Below, piece by piece: positions 34,759-43,747 of a DNA stretch of 43,747 nucleotides. Both the position numbers and the translations under genes were made by a program. Origin of the DNA: Nitrosomonas sp. (GTDB taxonomy: Bacteria; Pseudomonadota; Gammaproteobacteria; Burkholderiales; Nitrosomonadaceae); the NCBI RefSeq assembly GCF_022842015.1, contig NZ_JALHQJ010000018.1, positions 1 through 43,747 on the forward strand, in the 5' to 3' direction. The notes under the pieces were generated by a model. That model had not been told where the DNA came from, made no database searches, and saw nothing but the letters and a program-made list of their open reading frames with translations. Positions within the stretch are counted from its first letter, which is position 1. The number at the start of each line of letters is the position of its first letter.

Positions 34759-35727
34759 ATGCAAAATCCGATTTGCTTACCAACTGCTATTTTTTTAATG
34801 GGCCCCACAGCAAGTGGCAAAAGCCAAATTGCCTTAGATATAGCAAAAGAACTCCCAATCGAAATTATCAGTGTGGATTCGGCTCAGGTATACCGCTACA
34901 TGAATATCGGGACGGCCAAACCCGAGCAAGAAATTCTGACTCATACTCCGCATCATCTTATTAATCTCATTGATCCTGATCAGACTTATTCAGCAGCGCA
35001 ATTTCGCAAAGATGCTTTAAACATCATGCAGGACATCTCTTCGCGCAACAAAATTCCGCTACTGGTGGGTGGTACGATGCTTTATTTCAGAGTATTGCAA
35101 GATGGTCTATCCGTATTGCCAGCTGCAGACCAAGATATGCGATTGCAGTTGGAACATTTGGCGAAGAAACTTGGTTGGCCTGCAATGCATCAAAAATTAT
35201 CAGAATTGGATCCAACGATTGCTGCGCGTATCAAACCAACAGATAGCCAGCGCATCCAACGTGCCCTGGAAGTATGTTATCTGACTCAACAACCGATGTC
35301 AGAAATTCTGAAGACCTCACAACCAGCAGACTTTCCCTATCGTAAAGTAAGTATTGCACTCATTCCTAGTGAACGCAGCCAATTGCATTCTCGTATTACT
35401 GAGCGCTTTGGAAACATGTTAAACGCCGGATTGATCGATGAAGTTCAATCCATACGTCAGAGATTTTCGTCATTGAATATGGAATCGCCATCAATGCGAT
35501 GTGTCGGCTATCGTCAGGTCTGTCTTTATTTGGACAACAAAATCAGCCGTGACGAAATGCATGACATGGGAATTGCTGCAACGCGCCAGCTGGCTAAACG
35601 ACAGCTAACTTGGTTGCGCGGTATAAGAGTTAGCAATGAAATATATGAACTTGATTGCTTGTCTAGTGACTCAAGTACTCGAGTGCACAATTTAATCCGA
35701 GCTGTGATCGAGACCTGCGCAGACTGA
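34759..35727 (+). CDS. miaA: tRNA dimethylallyltransferase
   Basis: This 322-residue enzyme adds a dimethylallyl group to A37 of tRNAs that read codons beginning with U. It has a P-loop MGPTASGKS at about 14-22, the motif SVDSAQVYRYMNIGTAKP, and HHLINLIDPDQTYSAAQF, then VGGTMLYFRVLQDGLS, QRIQRALEV and RQLAKRQLTWLRG. All conserved blocks are present at normal length. The start ATG at 34759 has no clear ribosome-binding site, but it places the P-loop at the usual distance. It is transcribed alone or with the following BON lipoprotein gene. Confidence 0.96.
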   Translation: MQNPICLPTAIFLMGPTASGKSQIALDIAKELPIEIISVDSAQVYRYMNIGTAKPEQEILTHTPHHLINLIDPDQTYSAAQFRKDALNIMQDISSRNKIPLLVGGTMLYFRVLQDGLSVLPAADQDMRLQLEHLAKKLGWPAMHQKLSELDPTIAARIKPTDSQRIQRALEVCYLTQQPMSEILKTSQPADFPYRKVSIALIPSERSQLHSRITERFGNMLNAGLIDEVQSIRQRFSSLNMESPSMRCVGYRQVCLYLDNKISRDEMHDMGIAATRQLAKRQLTWLRGIRVSNEIYELDCLSSDSSTRVHNLIRAVIETCAD

Positions 35728-35892
35728 ATGCCAAATTCTTACTGTTGATATATTTTGAGTCTGCCAGCTTGTTTATTTCCTGTCGATAGCGTTATGATTC
35801 CATACACGCTAAATAGAATAATTGAATTTTTATCAGCGTATAAGAAAAATTACGAAACACCTGCAGAACAATCATTGATAGGAAAAACAATC

Positions 35893-36231
35893 ATGCAGAT
35901 TTTTTTAAAATTATTTACTTCAGTCTTGTTGCTGATAGGCATCTTTCTTTTGGCAGGCTGCGAAAACTACGCAGAAAAAACCCATCCGTCCTGGGTTACA
36001 CCACCACCTGGTATGGTTTATGATGATTCGACCATTTTTGCCCGTGTTACCCTGGCAATTCAATCTGATCCTGTTCTGCAGGACACCAACATTGAAATCA
36101 AAGTTAACGAGGGTCATGTGACGTTAACGGGTGTCGCTCGTAATGAAGATCAAATTACCCGCACCAATATGCATACCTGGATCGTGGATGGAGTAAAGAA
36201 TGTTGACAACCAAGTTATCGTAAAAAAATAA
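35893..36231 (+). CDS. BON-domain lipoprotein
   Basis: From ATG 35893 (AGGA 9 bases upstream) the protein has 112 residues; the upstream part of the frame is not supported. A signal peptide with lipobox FLLAGC (Cys about 21) is followed by a short linker and one BON domain. The domain contains DSTIFARVTLAIQSDPVLQDTNIEIKVNEGHVTLTGVA and ends DGVKNVDNQVIVKK. It follows miaA by 165 bp and is closed by a strong terminator at 36235-36264. It is probably anchored in the outer membrane. Confidence 0.88.
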   Translation: MQIFLKLFTSVLLLIGIFLLAGCENYAEKTHPSWVTPPPGMVYDDSTIFARVTLAIQSDPVLQDTNIEIKVNEGHVTLTGVARNEDQITRTNMHTWIVDGVKNVDNQVIVKK

Positions 36232-36234
36232 AGT

Positions 36235-36264
36235 ATAAAAATCCCCGCAATAGGGGATTTTTAT
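36235..36264. terminator. Intrinsic terminator, bidirectional
   Basis: A 12-bp perfect stem (36235-36246 with 36253-36264) encloses a 6-base GCAATA loop and ends with TTTTTAT on the plus strand and A-runs on the other side. It lies 3 bp after the BON lipoprotein stop and before the convergent dapD stop, so it serves both. Confidence 0.88.
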
Positions 36265-36287
36265 CTAATTTACTGTGAATGTCTTGA

Positions 36288-37109
36288 TCAGATTCCTCGC
36301 AAAAGCTCATTAATACCCGTTTTTGAGCGGGTTTTAGCATCCACTTGTTTTACGATTACGGCGCAGTACAAACTGTATTTTCCATTTTCAGCCGGCAAAT
36401 TACCCGATACTACAACTGATCCAGGAGGAATGCGACCGTAACTTACTTCGCCGGTTTCACGGTTATAAATTTTCGTGCTTTGACCAATATATACACCCAT
36501 CGATATTACAGAGTTCTCACCGACAATCACACCTTCCACAATCTCCGAGCGTGCGCCAATAAAGCAATTATCTTCGATGATAGTTGGATTGGCTTGCACC
36601 GGCTCCAATACGCCGCCAATGCCAACACCACCCGATAGATGCACATTTTTGCCAATTTGCGCACATGAGCCAACGGTAGCCCACGTATCAACCATCGTGC
36701 CATCGTCCACATACGCGCCTATATTGACATAAGATGGCATCAACACGACGTTGTTGGCAATAAAAGAACCTTTGCGTACTGCTGCAGGCGGAACTACACG
36801 AAAACCGCCATCACGAAAATCCCTGGAGCTGTAATCTGCGAACTTGGATGGTACTTTATCAAAATAATTGGAAAATCCGCCTTTGATAAAACTGTTATCC
36901 TCAATTCGGAATGATAGTAACACTGCTTTCTTGATCCACTGATGAGTTACCCAATCGCCATCGATTTTCTCAGCTACGCGCAATTTTCCGTTGTCCAGCA
37001 TTGCCAGAACTTGTGTAACGGCTTCCTTCAAACTGGCATCGACATTACGTGGCGTAATTTCAGCGCGGCGCTCAAAAGCTTCTTCAATGATGGTTTTTAT
37101 TTCACTCAT
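36288..37109 (-). CDS. dapD: 2,3,4,5-tetrahydropyridine-2,6-dicarboxylate N-succinyltransferase
   Basis: This 273-residue enzyme transfers succinyl from succinyl-CoA in the lysine/diaminopimelate pathway. The N-terminal helical domain is followed by a left-handed beta-helix of hexapeptide repeats (about 105-235: [50 protein letters not shown], then [33 protein letters not shown]). Conserved RFPP-like [15 protein letters not shown] is present. It lies 32 bp downstream of dapC on the same strand, forming a two-gene pathway unit. Confidence 0.97.
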   Translation of the reverse strand: MSEIKTIIEEAFERRAEITPRNVDASLKEAVTQVLAMLDNGKLRVAEKIDGDWVTHQWIKKAVLLSFRIEDNSFIKGGFSNYFDKVPSKFADYSSRDFRDGGFRVVPPAAVRKGSFIANNVVLMPSYVNIGAYVDDGTMVDTWATVGSCAQIGKNVHLSGGVGIGGVLEPVQANPTIIEDNCFIGARSEIVEGVIVGENSVISMGVYIGQSTKIYNRETGEVSYGRIPPGSVVVSGNLPAENGKYSLYCAVIVKQVDAKTRSKTGINELLRGI

Positions 37110-37141
37110 GATTTTCCTTAGTAATTTAAATTCAGCTCGAC

Positions 37142-38338
37142 TTAACTCAACTGAGTCACGAGGTTTTTAATTCTTTGCATGGCTTCGTTACATTCCTGTT
37201 CAGACGGTACTAATGCAACCCGAATATAATTTTTTCCCGGATTGCTGCCTTGTGCATCACGCGCGAGATAACTGCCTGGTAGCACCGTCACATTATAATC
37301 TTGATACAACCGTTTGGTGAATTCGGTATCGTCGATAGGTGTTTTAATCCATAAATAAAAACCCGCATCCGGCATTTGCACTGTCATTGCATCCGACAGC
37401 AGCACCATCGCATCGAAGAATTTTTGTGCATATAAGCGACGATTTTCCACCACATGTTTTTCATCATTCCAGGCTGCTGCGCTGGCGGCTTGAGCTGCAG
37501 GGTTCATGGCACTACCATGATAAGTCCGATACAACAGAAATTTTTTCAATATCGCGGCATCACCGGCCACGAAACCGGAGCGCATTCCTGGCACATTCGA
37601 GCGTTTCGATAAGCTATTAAATACCACCAAGCGTGGAAAACCTGCGCGCCCCAATTGATTTGCGGCATCCATCGCACCTAATGGTGGTTTTATTTCATCA
37701 AAATGGATTTCAGAATAACATTCATCTGCGGCCACCACAAAACCATAGCGATCTGATAGCGCAAATAATTCCCGCCATTCCTCCAGTGTCATCACACCAC
37801 CTGTCGGATTATTGGGTGAGCAGACATAAATCAGCTGCGCGCGCGACCATACGTCATTGCTCAATTGTGAAAAATCCAATCTAAAACGATTTTCGGGTAG
37901 TGTATTAATAAAATATGGCGTTGCCCCCGCTAATAATGCCGCGCCCTCGTAAATCTGATAAAACGGATTGGGGCATACTACTACCGGGAAACTAGCGCTA
38001 GAATCAATTACTGTCTGCGCAAAAGAAAACAGTGCCTCACGACTACCATTGACAGGAATAATTTCAGTATCGGGATTAATTTCCGATAGATTAAAACGCT
38101 GTTTTATCCATGTTGCAATGCTATTGCGTAGTATCGGTAATCCCAATGTAGTTGGGTATGTCGACAAACCATCGAGATTATTTGCTATTGCTTGGCGGAT
38201 AAAATCAGGTGTTGCATGCTTGGGTTCGCCAATCTGAAGATCAATCGGGCTCAATGCAGCGTTACGTGTTATTCCCTCAAATAATATCCGAAGTTTTTGA
38301 AATGGATAGGGTTGCAGCTGACTCAGATTTGGGTTCAT
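37142..38338 (-). CDS. dapC: Succinyldiaminopimelate aminotransferase (PLP, class I/II)
   Basis: This 398-residue aminotransferase of fold type I has the PLP-lysine motif [21 protein letters not shown], an upstream [18 protein letters not shown] and [12 protein letters not shown]. The N-terminus [16 protein letters not shown] matches DapC proteins of betaproteobacteria. It produces N-succinyl-2-amino-6-ketopimelate in reverse; in vivo it forms N-succinyl-L,L-diaminopimelate from glutamate. It precedes dapD, which catalyses the step just before it in the pathway, so the two work in sequence. Confidence 0.94.
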   Translation of the reverse strand: MNPNLSQLQPYPFQKLRILFEGITRNAALSPIDLQIGEPKHATPDFIRQAIANNLDGLSTYPTTLGLPILRNSIATWIKQRFNLSEINPDTEIIPVNGSREALFSFAQTVIDSSASFPVVVCPNPFYQIYEGAALLAGATPYFINTLPENRFRLDFSQLSNDVWSRAQLIYVCSPNNPTGGVMTLEEWRELFALSDRYGFVVAADECYSEIHFDEIKPPLGAMDAANQLGRAGFPRLVVFNSLSKRSNVPGMRSGFVAGDAAILKKFLLYRTYHGSAMNPAAQAASAAAWNDEKHVVENRRLYAQKFFDAMVLLSDAMTVQMPDAGFYLWIKTPIDDTEFTKRLYQDYNVTVLPGSYLARDAQGSNPGKNYIRVALVPSEQECNEAMQRIKNLVTQLS

Positions 38339-38458
38339 GCCATTTTAGAAAGAATGCTCAGTCGATAATTAATTTTATACTGATCATCCTGCGATTAGGT
38401 TATTTAATGCGTGCGAATTATAAAGCGTGCATGCAAGAATAACCAACTAAAATTAATT

Positions 38459-41371
38459 TCAAATCATTTGAAAGTCACTGTAGGTTAAATTTGGATGAAC
38501 AGCTGTTCCCATGAGCGCAACCTGTAAAGCGGTGGCGCTTCCCAGGCCATCGGCATCGTAATACAGAATACCCGTTGTGGTGTTGTATATGATCCTGTCA
38601 TAGGTATCATGTGCCGCGACCACACCGGCACCTGACCAAAATTGCTCCGTACTCAGAGTGCCCGGACTAACACCTAATCCGGTAAATAGAGACAAACTAA
38701 ATTGCATAATATCAATCCCGCTTTGGAAGTCGACAAGGATGTCTCGGTTGGTTGAGCTATTCGGAGCATAGTCGAAGACAAATTTATCTGCACCACTACC
38801 GCCCGTAATGTTGTCATTGCCATTATTGCCACTAAATGTGTCGTTAAATGCAGTACCAGTTAATATATTGGCGCCATTGTTGCCAATAAGTGTCAATCCG
38901 TTCGTGACTGCTGTGGCATTAATGTTGGCAGCAGTTTTTGCTGTAGTAACTGCATTTACCATATCTCCCGTGCCAATCACAATACGCTCCAGGCCTGTGT
39001 CACCGGCATACAGGGTTAAAGTACTCGCAGATTTTGTTGCAAATCTTACTTCGTCAGTACCGCTAATGCCAGTGTCATTTATTTCTGCTGCGGTATGTTG
39101 CGAGGCAACACTAATTAAATAAACATCCGAATTATTCCGGCCATCCAGTATATCAATACCTGCTTTGCCATCGATAATATCAGCTTGTGCTGTGCCGGTA
39201 AGGATATTTGCGCCCGCATTGCCAATGAGTGTTAATGCGTTTGTAACATCAGCTGCATTGACATTGATCGCAATAACCCCAGTTGAAACAGCAGTTGCAG
39301 TCGTTCCGGTACCGATAACTATACGTTCGATCCCGGTATCGCTGGAAAACAAAGTTAATGTACTTGCTGTAGTAGCAGCGAAACGAACTTCGTCGATACC
39401 ATTCAATCCACTATCAGCGATTTCTGCAGCCAAGTGGTGTGCAGCTGAGTTAATAATGTAAATATCAGAACCATTGCCGCCATCGAATTGATCAGTATAA
39501 GCAGTGCCGGTGATTATATTGTTACCGGCATTACCGGTAATGGTCAGCGCGTTTAACACCGCGCCGGCATTGACATTAAGTGCAGTTACAGCCGATGTAA
39601 TCGCATTGACTCCAATCCCAGTACCGATCACAATGCGCTCAATACCAATATCACCTGGATATAGTGTCAGTGTACCTTTGGTGGTTGCGGCAAATCGCAC
39701 CTCATCCGTTCCTGAAGTGCCATAATCAAAGAATTCTGCGACTTTATGATCTGTGGCTAATACTGTAAGATAAACATCGGATCCTTCTCCACCATAGAGC
39801 TTGTCACTGCCTGCTCCACCGTCCAAAATATCGTTTCCAGCCAAGCCATTCAGCATATCATTGCCGGCCAAACCATAAAGAACATCATTGCCCGCACCAG
39901 CATTCATAATGTTATTTTTAGTCGTGCCGGAATAGGTTCCGCCACTGACGATAACGCCCGGTGGTGGCGGTGCGCCGGCGATCAACGTGCCAATATCTAA
40001 GCGTCCACCGGTAACTGTAGTCGTTGTCAAAGCATCGGTTGGGATAACCGTGTTTAGCAAGGAGTCACGCAATTGTTGTGGCGTGATATTAGGAAGAGCA
40101 GAGGCATATAGTGCTAAAGCTCCTGTTACGTGTGGTGCAGCCATTGATGTGCCTTGAAAAGAAGCATATCCACCGCCCGGTACAGTGGAATAAATGCTTT
40201 GTCCCGGTGCTGCCAGGTCGACTGTGGATTTGCCGTAATTTGAAAAAGAAGCCAGCGTTCCAGAACTGGTCAACGCTGCAACTGATATAACCGAATCGTA
40301 ACCTGCTGCCGCTGTCGTGTTAAAGTTGGAAGGATAATTTGCACGGGTGTCCGTATTTAAACTGCTATTTCCTGAAGCTGCGACAAAAAGATTGCCTGCC
40401 TGTGCTGAACGGATGACAGCATCATAATTACTCTGAGAATATCCACCGCCGCCCCACGAATTATTTGTGGCGACAAAATGCTGGCCGGTGCCAGAAGCCA
40501 GACTGGCATTCGTGTAATAATCAATCGCAGCCGTCGTCGATAAGGAAGTCCCCCCGGAGGGACCCAGCGCTTTAAGTGCCAGCATCTGAATATTCCAGTT
40601 CACACCAGAAACACCGCTGCCGTTTCCGCCAGAGGCACCGATAGTTCCTGCGACATGGGTTCCATGGTTTACATCATCAAATGGATTGTTATCGTTATTA
40701 ACAAAATCCCAGCCGACAATATCATCAATATAGCCATTATTGTCCAAATCATCACCGCCTTTCCAGCGGGAATCCGCCAGCAAATCACCAGCATCAATAC
40801 GGCTATTATTATTAAAATCATTGACATAAGAAACATTTGCCGCATGATTCAGATCGATAAAACTGAATGTGCCGTCCTGATCAACATCGGTTAATGCCGA
40901 ACGCAGTGTATTGCTAATTTCTTTTTGATTGATCCAGATATTTAAGTAAAGGTCCGGATGTGTGTAGTCGATGCCCGTATCAATGACGCCCACAACGGTT
41001 TTTGTGGTTCCGATAAAACCGTTGTTCCAGGCTTCATTGGCTTGGCTGCCGTAATTATTTGTTGGTGATAATACGTCTCCGTACATGCCCCAAAGGTTAC
41101 CGTTAGTGTAATAGGGATCGTTGCTTATAGATTGATTGGAAAGAATCCAGTTATGTTGCACATACTCGACACCGGGTTGGATTGCTAATGCATCCATTAC
41201 TGATTCCAGCCCCTTATGGGTGTTAATCCTGGCCAGCGTTGGCCCATGATCGGGTGATGGTGCATCATGAACAAATTCAGCGCCGTTTTTGCGTAATAAA
41301 GTAGCTTTCTCCTTCTGAGTAAAGCTTGAAGAAAACTGAACTAAAAACTCACCGTTCACAAATTTTCCCAT
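38459..41371 (-). CDS. Secreted subtilisin-like protease with RTX repeats
   Basis: This 970-residue S8 protease has catalytic residues D131 (VIDTGIDYTHPDL), H236 (NHGTHVAGTIG), S409 (GTSMAAPHVTGA) and oxyanion N335. Between Asp and His lie three calcium-type DxDxDG-like loops (about 162-173, 185-196 and 208-217). After the catalytic domain come RTX nonapeptides (about 490-535; GGxGxDxL units), three similar units of about 105 residues, and a last RTX block. No N-terminal signal peptide is present, and the acidic, aliphatic C-terminus fits type I (ABC) secretion. An N-terminal inhibitor-like propeptide occupies about 1-80. AGGAGACGTT precedes the ATG. Type I secretion genes are not in the window. 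Confidence 0.92.
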   Translation of the reverse strand: MGKFVNGEFLVQFSSSFTQKEKATLLRKNGAEFVHDAPSPDHGPTLARINTHKGLESVMDALAIQPGVEYVQHNWILSNQSISNDPYYTNGNLWGMYGDVLSPTNNYGSQANEAWNNGFIGTTKTVVGVIDTGIDYTHPDLYLNIWINQKEISNTLRSALTDVDQDGTFSFIDLNHAANVSYVNDFNNNSRIDAGDLLADSRWKGGDDLDNNGYIDDIVGWDFVNNDNNPFDDVNHGTHVAGTIGASGGNGSGVSGVNWNIQMLALKALGPSGGTSLSTTAAIDYYTNASLASGTGQHFVATNNSWGGGGYSQSNYDAVIRSAQAGNLFVAASGNSSLNTDTRANYPSNFNTTAAAGYDSVISVAALTSSGTLASFSNYGKSTVDLAAPGQSIYSTVPGGGYASFQGTSMAAPHVTGALALYASALPNITPQQLRDSLLNTVIPTDALTTTTVTGGRLDIGTLIAGAPPPPGVIVSGGTYSGTTKNNIMNAGAGNDVLYGLAGNDMLNGLAGNDILDGGAGSDKLYGGEGSDVYLTVLATDHKVAEFFDYGTSGTDEVRFAATTKGTLTLYPGDIGIERIVIGTGIGVNAITSAVTALNVNAGAVLNALTITGNAGNNIITGTAYTDQFDGGNGSDIYIINSAAHHLAAEIADSGLNGIDEVRFAATTASTLTLFSSDTGIERIVIGTGTTATAVSTGVIAINVNAADVTNALTLIGNAGANILTGTAQADIIDGKAGIDILDGRNNSDVYLISVASQHTAAEINDTGISGTDEVRFATKSASTLTLYAGDTGLERIVIGTGDMVNAVTTAKTAANINATAVTNGLTLIGNNGANILTGTAFNDTFSGNNGNDNITGGSGADKFVFDYAPNSSTNRDILVDFQSGIDIMQFSLSLFTGLGVSPGTLSTEQFWSGAGVVAAHDTYDRIIYNTTTGILYYDADGLGSATALQVALMGTAVHPNLTYSDFQMI

Positions 41372-41827
41372 AACGTCTCCTAGTATTTACTGATTCAATA
41401 TCGTGTAACTTAAAAACCAATCCCAGGATTTCATTTTTTATACCCTGGGTTAGCTAGAGTGCGAAAGCTACCGACAGCAAGGCAATCACCACGCGACAAT
41501 ATCGCTTTAGCTATCACGACTTTTAGCTATCGGCGAAGATGACGCGTCCTTTAACCATAAATGAAAGAATTGCGGTGAATTACCCCGCCTTTTCCGAAGA
41601 TCAAACAATGTGAAAGAAGGAGGTGAAAAATAAATCAGTTATTCATCGGTGGTATGTGAGGGGGTAGGAGTTGTTGTAGGCAGCCATAAAATTTATTGAG
41701 GTGAGAATTGGTTGCTTAGCTAAGATATCGCGTAAGTCATGGCAATAATTGTGATTTCATACAGGAAAGTGATGCGTGGATGCTAAATCAACTGTGCTTT
41801 AGATTATAAAGAAGATGCGTGACATTG
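41372..41827. other. Intergenic region, no gene seen
   Basis: This 456-bp gap lies upstream of the RTX protease gene and downstream of the DUF6279 gene, both on the minus strand. A direct repeat TTTAGCTATC occurs twice near 41511-41541. It should contain the protease promoter. No open frame is convincing. Confidence 0.45.
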
Positions 41828-42715
41828 CTACTCCAGCGCGGTATGCATGCGATCCGCCACCATCAGCGCACGTAAATCCGTTTCCCATTTCTTTAATTTG
41901 TCAAGCGCATGCAGGCGCTGGAGTGGGGTGGCGCTATTATGCATACGTGCGATGAAATCGCAGGTATATTCAGAGAGCTTCAACTGATAAGCACGATAGT
42001 CCGGATCGTCGGAACGGTGCGTATGTTCGATCAAATTCTTTAATGAGCTAATGATCTGTTCGGGTGTGGCGGATTCAGAGGCGAACTGACGCAGCACTTT
42101 CAGTGTTTCTTGTTGCCGGCGCTGACGTTCGATCATCCAGATTTCGGGATTGAAAGGCGAGGCTTCGATGCTAGTATCGATTAAATGCCGTTGTGTTTTG
42201 TCAATGCTGCCGTATAGGTTTTCGATGCGTTTGACAGTTCTCTTGATCGATGCCTGTCGACGATCCTCAAGATCTGGTTGCAGATAGTCACGGCGCAACT
42301 CGGCATTGCTTTTGGTATAGCGTTGTTCGAGATGCTGCCACTGCGCTTCACCTAAGCGCAATACTACGGGTGTACTCAGTTGCACAGCCTGATCAAAGGC
42401 GGGAGCGATAATGTTTTGCAGTTTGTTGGACCAATGACAAATTTGGGTTGACGTCAATGGGCTGTCGATCTGACCGCGCACGGTGGCTAGCCAATCAACA
42501 TATTCCGGAAGCTGTGCCGTGCGATGCCAGATAAACCACTGCTGAATCGCCTGCTTGGCGTATGGCGCTTGTTCGCGATCAAAATCGACGTAGCCATCCA
42601 GCCACCACCAGGCAAGCCGTGGCCCTTGATCATAACTCAGACGCACCATGCTGCAACCGCTGAGTAGCAATAATAATGTTGTAGTAAAGGCTATTCTTTT
42701 TAAGACAGGCTGCAT
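41828..42715 (-). CDS. DUF6279-family lipoprotein
   Basis: This 295-residue protein starts at ATG 42715 (MQPVLKRIAF); a TTG 15 bases upstream is the alternative. A signal peptide leads to lipobox LLSGCS (Cys about 21). The mature part has the DUF6279 start VRLSYDQGPRLAWWWLDGYVDFDREQ. The long alpha-helical rest is rich in Arg, Gln and Glu (EQRYTKSNAELRRDYLQPDLEDRRQASIKRTVKRIENLYG). Function is unknown; family members are widespread in beta- and gammaproteobacteria. It is a single gene, divergent from sdhC. Confidence 0.85.
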   Translation of the reverse strand: MQPVLKRIAFTTTLLLLLSGCSMVRLSYDQGPRLAWWWLDGYVDFDREQAPYAKQAIQQWFIWHRTAQLPEYVDWLATVRGQIDSPLTSTQICHWSNKLQNIIAPAFDQAVQLSTPVVLRLGEAQWQHLEQRYTKSNAELRRDYLQPDLEDRRQASIKRTVKRIENLYGSIDKTQRHLIDTSIEASPFNPEIWMIERQRRQQETLKVLRQFASESATPEQIISSLKNLIEHTHRSDDPDYRAYQLKLSEYTCDFIARMHNSATPLQRLHALDKLKKWETDLRALMVADRMHTALE

Positions 42716-43020
42716 GATAATGCTCGTCAATTTAATTGTGAATAAAAAGAAATGTCGCTACGCGGTTAGAAACGGATCCAAGATACTTGTTAAGTATACC
42801 TAAACCGTACCTTATCACTTTCTTTTTCGTTACATCTGCAAGATCGTAATTGTTCGTGCTGTTTTATTCTTTATAAGATTCCATTCATTTCGGAGTAGTA
42901 TGGGCTGGCTCGGCTGTCACATGGCTTGTGTCAGAAACCATAACAGACTAAACTTGGCCCCTATCTTCAGCGTGTAAGCTTAACTCTGGCGACAGTATTT
43001 TCTACTCAAGAATTTCTCGC
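42716..43020. promoter_or_regulatory. Divergent promoter region of sdhC and the DUF6279 gene
   Basis: This is a gap of 305 bp between two divergent genes. It should hold the promoter of the succinate dehydrogenase operon, which starts at 43021. I cannot identify a -10/-35 pair with confidence, and the ribosome-binding site before sdhC is weak (CAAGAATTTCTCGC). No gene is visible. Confidence 0.4.
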
Positions 43021-43410
43021 ATGGAAGAAAAATTACATCATAAACGTCCCAAATATCTGAATTTGCTTGAGTTCAGACACCCCATGCCTTCTGTGGTTTC
43101 GATTCTGCATCGTGTCAGCGGTGTATTGCTATTCTTTCCGGGCATCCCACTGCTGCTATCCGGTTTGCAGCTATTGCTACAATCTCCACAAAGTTTTGAG
43201 ATTCTGCAAGGCTCTCTCAATAATCCGATAGTCAAACTGCTGTTATTGCTACCACTCTGGTTTTTTTTGCATCATTTATGTGCCGGCATCCGCCATTTGT
43301 TACTGGATATACAAGTAGGAATCAAGTTGGAACAGGCGCGGGCAGGAAGCAAATTAGTATTGATCGCGGGGTTCGTGTTAACCATATTGGCGGGGTTAAT
43401 GCTATGGTAA
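43021..43410 (+). CDS. sdhC: Succinate dehydrogenase cytochrome b556 subunit
   Basis: This 129-residue membrane subunit of complex II has three transmembrane helices (about 30-50, 66-86 and 108-128). The N-terminal family motif is RPKYLNLLEFRHPMPSVVSILHRVSG. The second helix ends in FFLHHLCAGIRHLLLD, which carries the heme b ligand His. It anchors SdhAB and passes electrons to quinone. It overlaps the next gene, sdhD, by 7 bases (start 43404), indicating tight coupling. Confidence 0.95.
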   Translation: MEEKLHHKRPKYLNLLEFRHPMPSVVSILHRVSGVLLFFPGIPLLLSGLQLLLQSPQSFEILQGSLNNPIVKLLLLLPLWFFLHHLCAGIRHLLLDIQVGIKLEQARAGSKLVLIAGFVLTILAGLMLW

Positions 43411-43747
43411 GGCAATCCAGACTTGCCGTTACCGGCGCGCACTATGGCGCGAAGGATTGGCTAGCTCAGCGGGTGACTGCCATTCTGATGACAATTTATC
43501 TTATTGTGTTAGCAGGAGTGTTGGTGGTTGTTGTTCCACAAGATTATGCAGGATGGAAAGGTCTATTCCAGTCTCAATGGTTGCGCATCGCGACTTTTAT
43601 GTTCTTTATTTGTGTTTTCTGGCATGCCTGGGTGGGTGTGCGCAATGTGCTTATGGACTACGTTCATTCCATGTCAATTCGCTTAATGATGCAAATTGCG
43701 GTAGTAACTGCTTTGCTGTTTTATCTGGTCTGGACTGCAGAAATATT
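43404..43747 (+). CDS. sdhD: Succinate dehydrogenase membrane anchor subunit, 3' end outside the window
   Basis: The ATG at 43404 overlaps the end of sdhC, and the frame is open to the window end (114 codons visible). The sequence has SdhD features: GAHYGAKDWLAQRVTAILM, a first membrane helix (YLIVLAGVLVVV), and FWHAWVGVRNVLMDYVHS, which carries the conserved His of the second helix and the Asp-Tyr near the quinone site. A third helix follows (about 96-114). The family is normally about 115-125 residues, so only the last few are missing. sdhA and sdhB are expected beyond the right edge. Confidence 0.93.
   Translation, partial: MVRQSRLAVTGAHYGAKDWLAQRVTAILMTIYLIVLAGVLVVVVPQDYAGWKGLFQSQWLRIATFMFFICVFWHAWVGVRNVLMDYVHSMSIRLMMQIAVVTALLFYLVWTAEI

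Noticed and set aside
38808..39725. Three plus-strand open frames opposite the RTX protease repeats
   Set aside because: They mirror the repeat units of the real minus-strand gene and have no independent start signals.
42716..43020. Possible sRNA before sdhC
   Set aside because: No terminator or stable hairpin stands out in this gap.

Overview
The window looks like chromosomal DNA of a betaproteobacterium, most likely an ammonia oxidiser of the Nitrosomonas type. That assignment is inferred from gene order (thiS-thiG-trmB, dapC next to dapD, sdhC-sdhD), from DUF2909, DUF6279 and CruF-like proteins, and from the modest GC content. No rRNA or tRNA gene and no CRISPR array was seen. Most genes are ordinary core or envelope genes. 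The accessory material is an IS5-type transposase end at base 1, a short run of integron-like gene cassettes without an integrase (about 14951-16066), and several long AT-rich gaps.

Layout. 1-652: transposase end and an empty stretch. 653-4952 (minus): gamma-glutamyltransferase, a tyrosinase with two PPC domains preceded by a 71-aa partner gene, and a small exported protein. 5239-6865 (plus): BON lipoprotein and BON-like/DUF1207 outer-membrane protein. 7055-8020 (minus): a bacterial relative of protein arginine methyltransferases. 8571-9815 (plus): D,D-carboxypeptidase with a SPOR domain. 9859-12595 (minus): a DevB-DevC-DevA type ABC exporter, translationally coupled. 12861-14632 (minus): thiS, thiG, trmB. 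14951-16066: two attC-like sites, a Rap1a/Tai-type immunity gene and a broken HNH endonuclease. 16179-18508: LysR regulator divergent from pirin and DoxX genes. 18674-25113: BON protein, Ser/Pro-rich secreted protein, then a minus-strand run of di-heme cytochrome, AsmA protein, BON lipoprotein and EgtB-like enzyme. 25401-25504: an unexplained, strongly structured element. 25811-26662: CruF-like carotenoid membrane enzyme. 26722-29195 (minus): LemA, two TPM-domain proteins and a hydrogenase-maturation-type protease. 29445-31586: exported repeat protein of the sortilin/BNR propeller type. 32556-38338: methyltransferase, HI0933-type flavoprotein, DUF2909 protein, miaA, BON lipoprotein, dapD and dapC. 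38459-41371: RTX-type subtilisin-like protease. 41828-42715: DUF6279 lipoprotein. 43021-43747: sdhC and the start of sdhD.

Common threads are cell-envelope upkeep (four small BON-domain exported proteins plus a BON-like segment in a fifth, AsmA, SPOR carboxypeptidase, Dev exporter, TPM/LemA) and stress or redox functions (GGT, EgtB, di-heme cytochrome, pirin/DoxX). The observations most worth checking are the attC-bounded cassettes, the structured element at 25401-25504, the PRMT-like enzyme, and the tyrosinase with its small partner.
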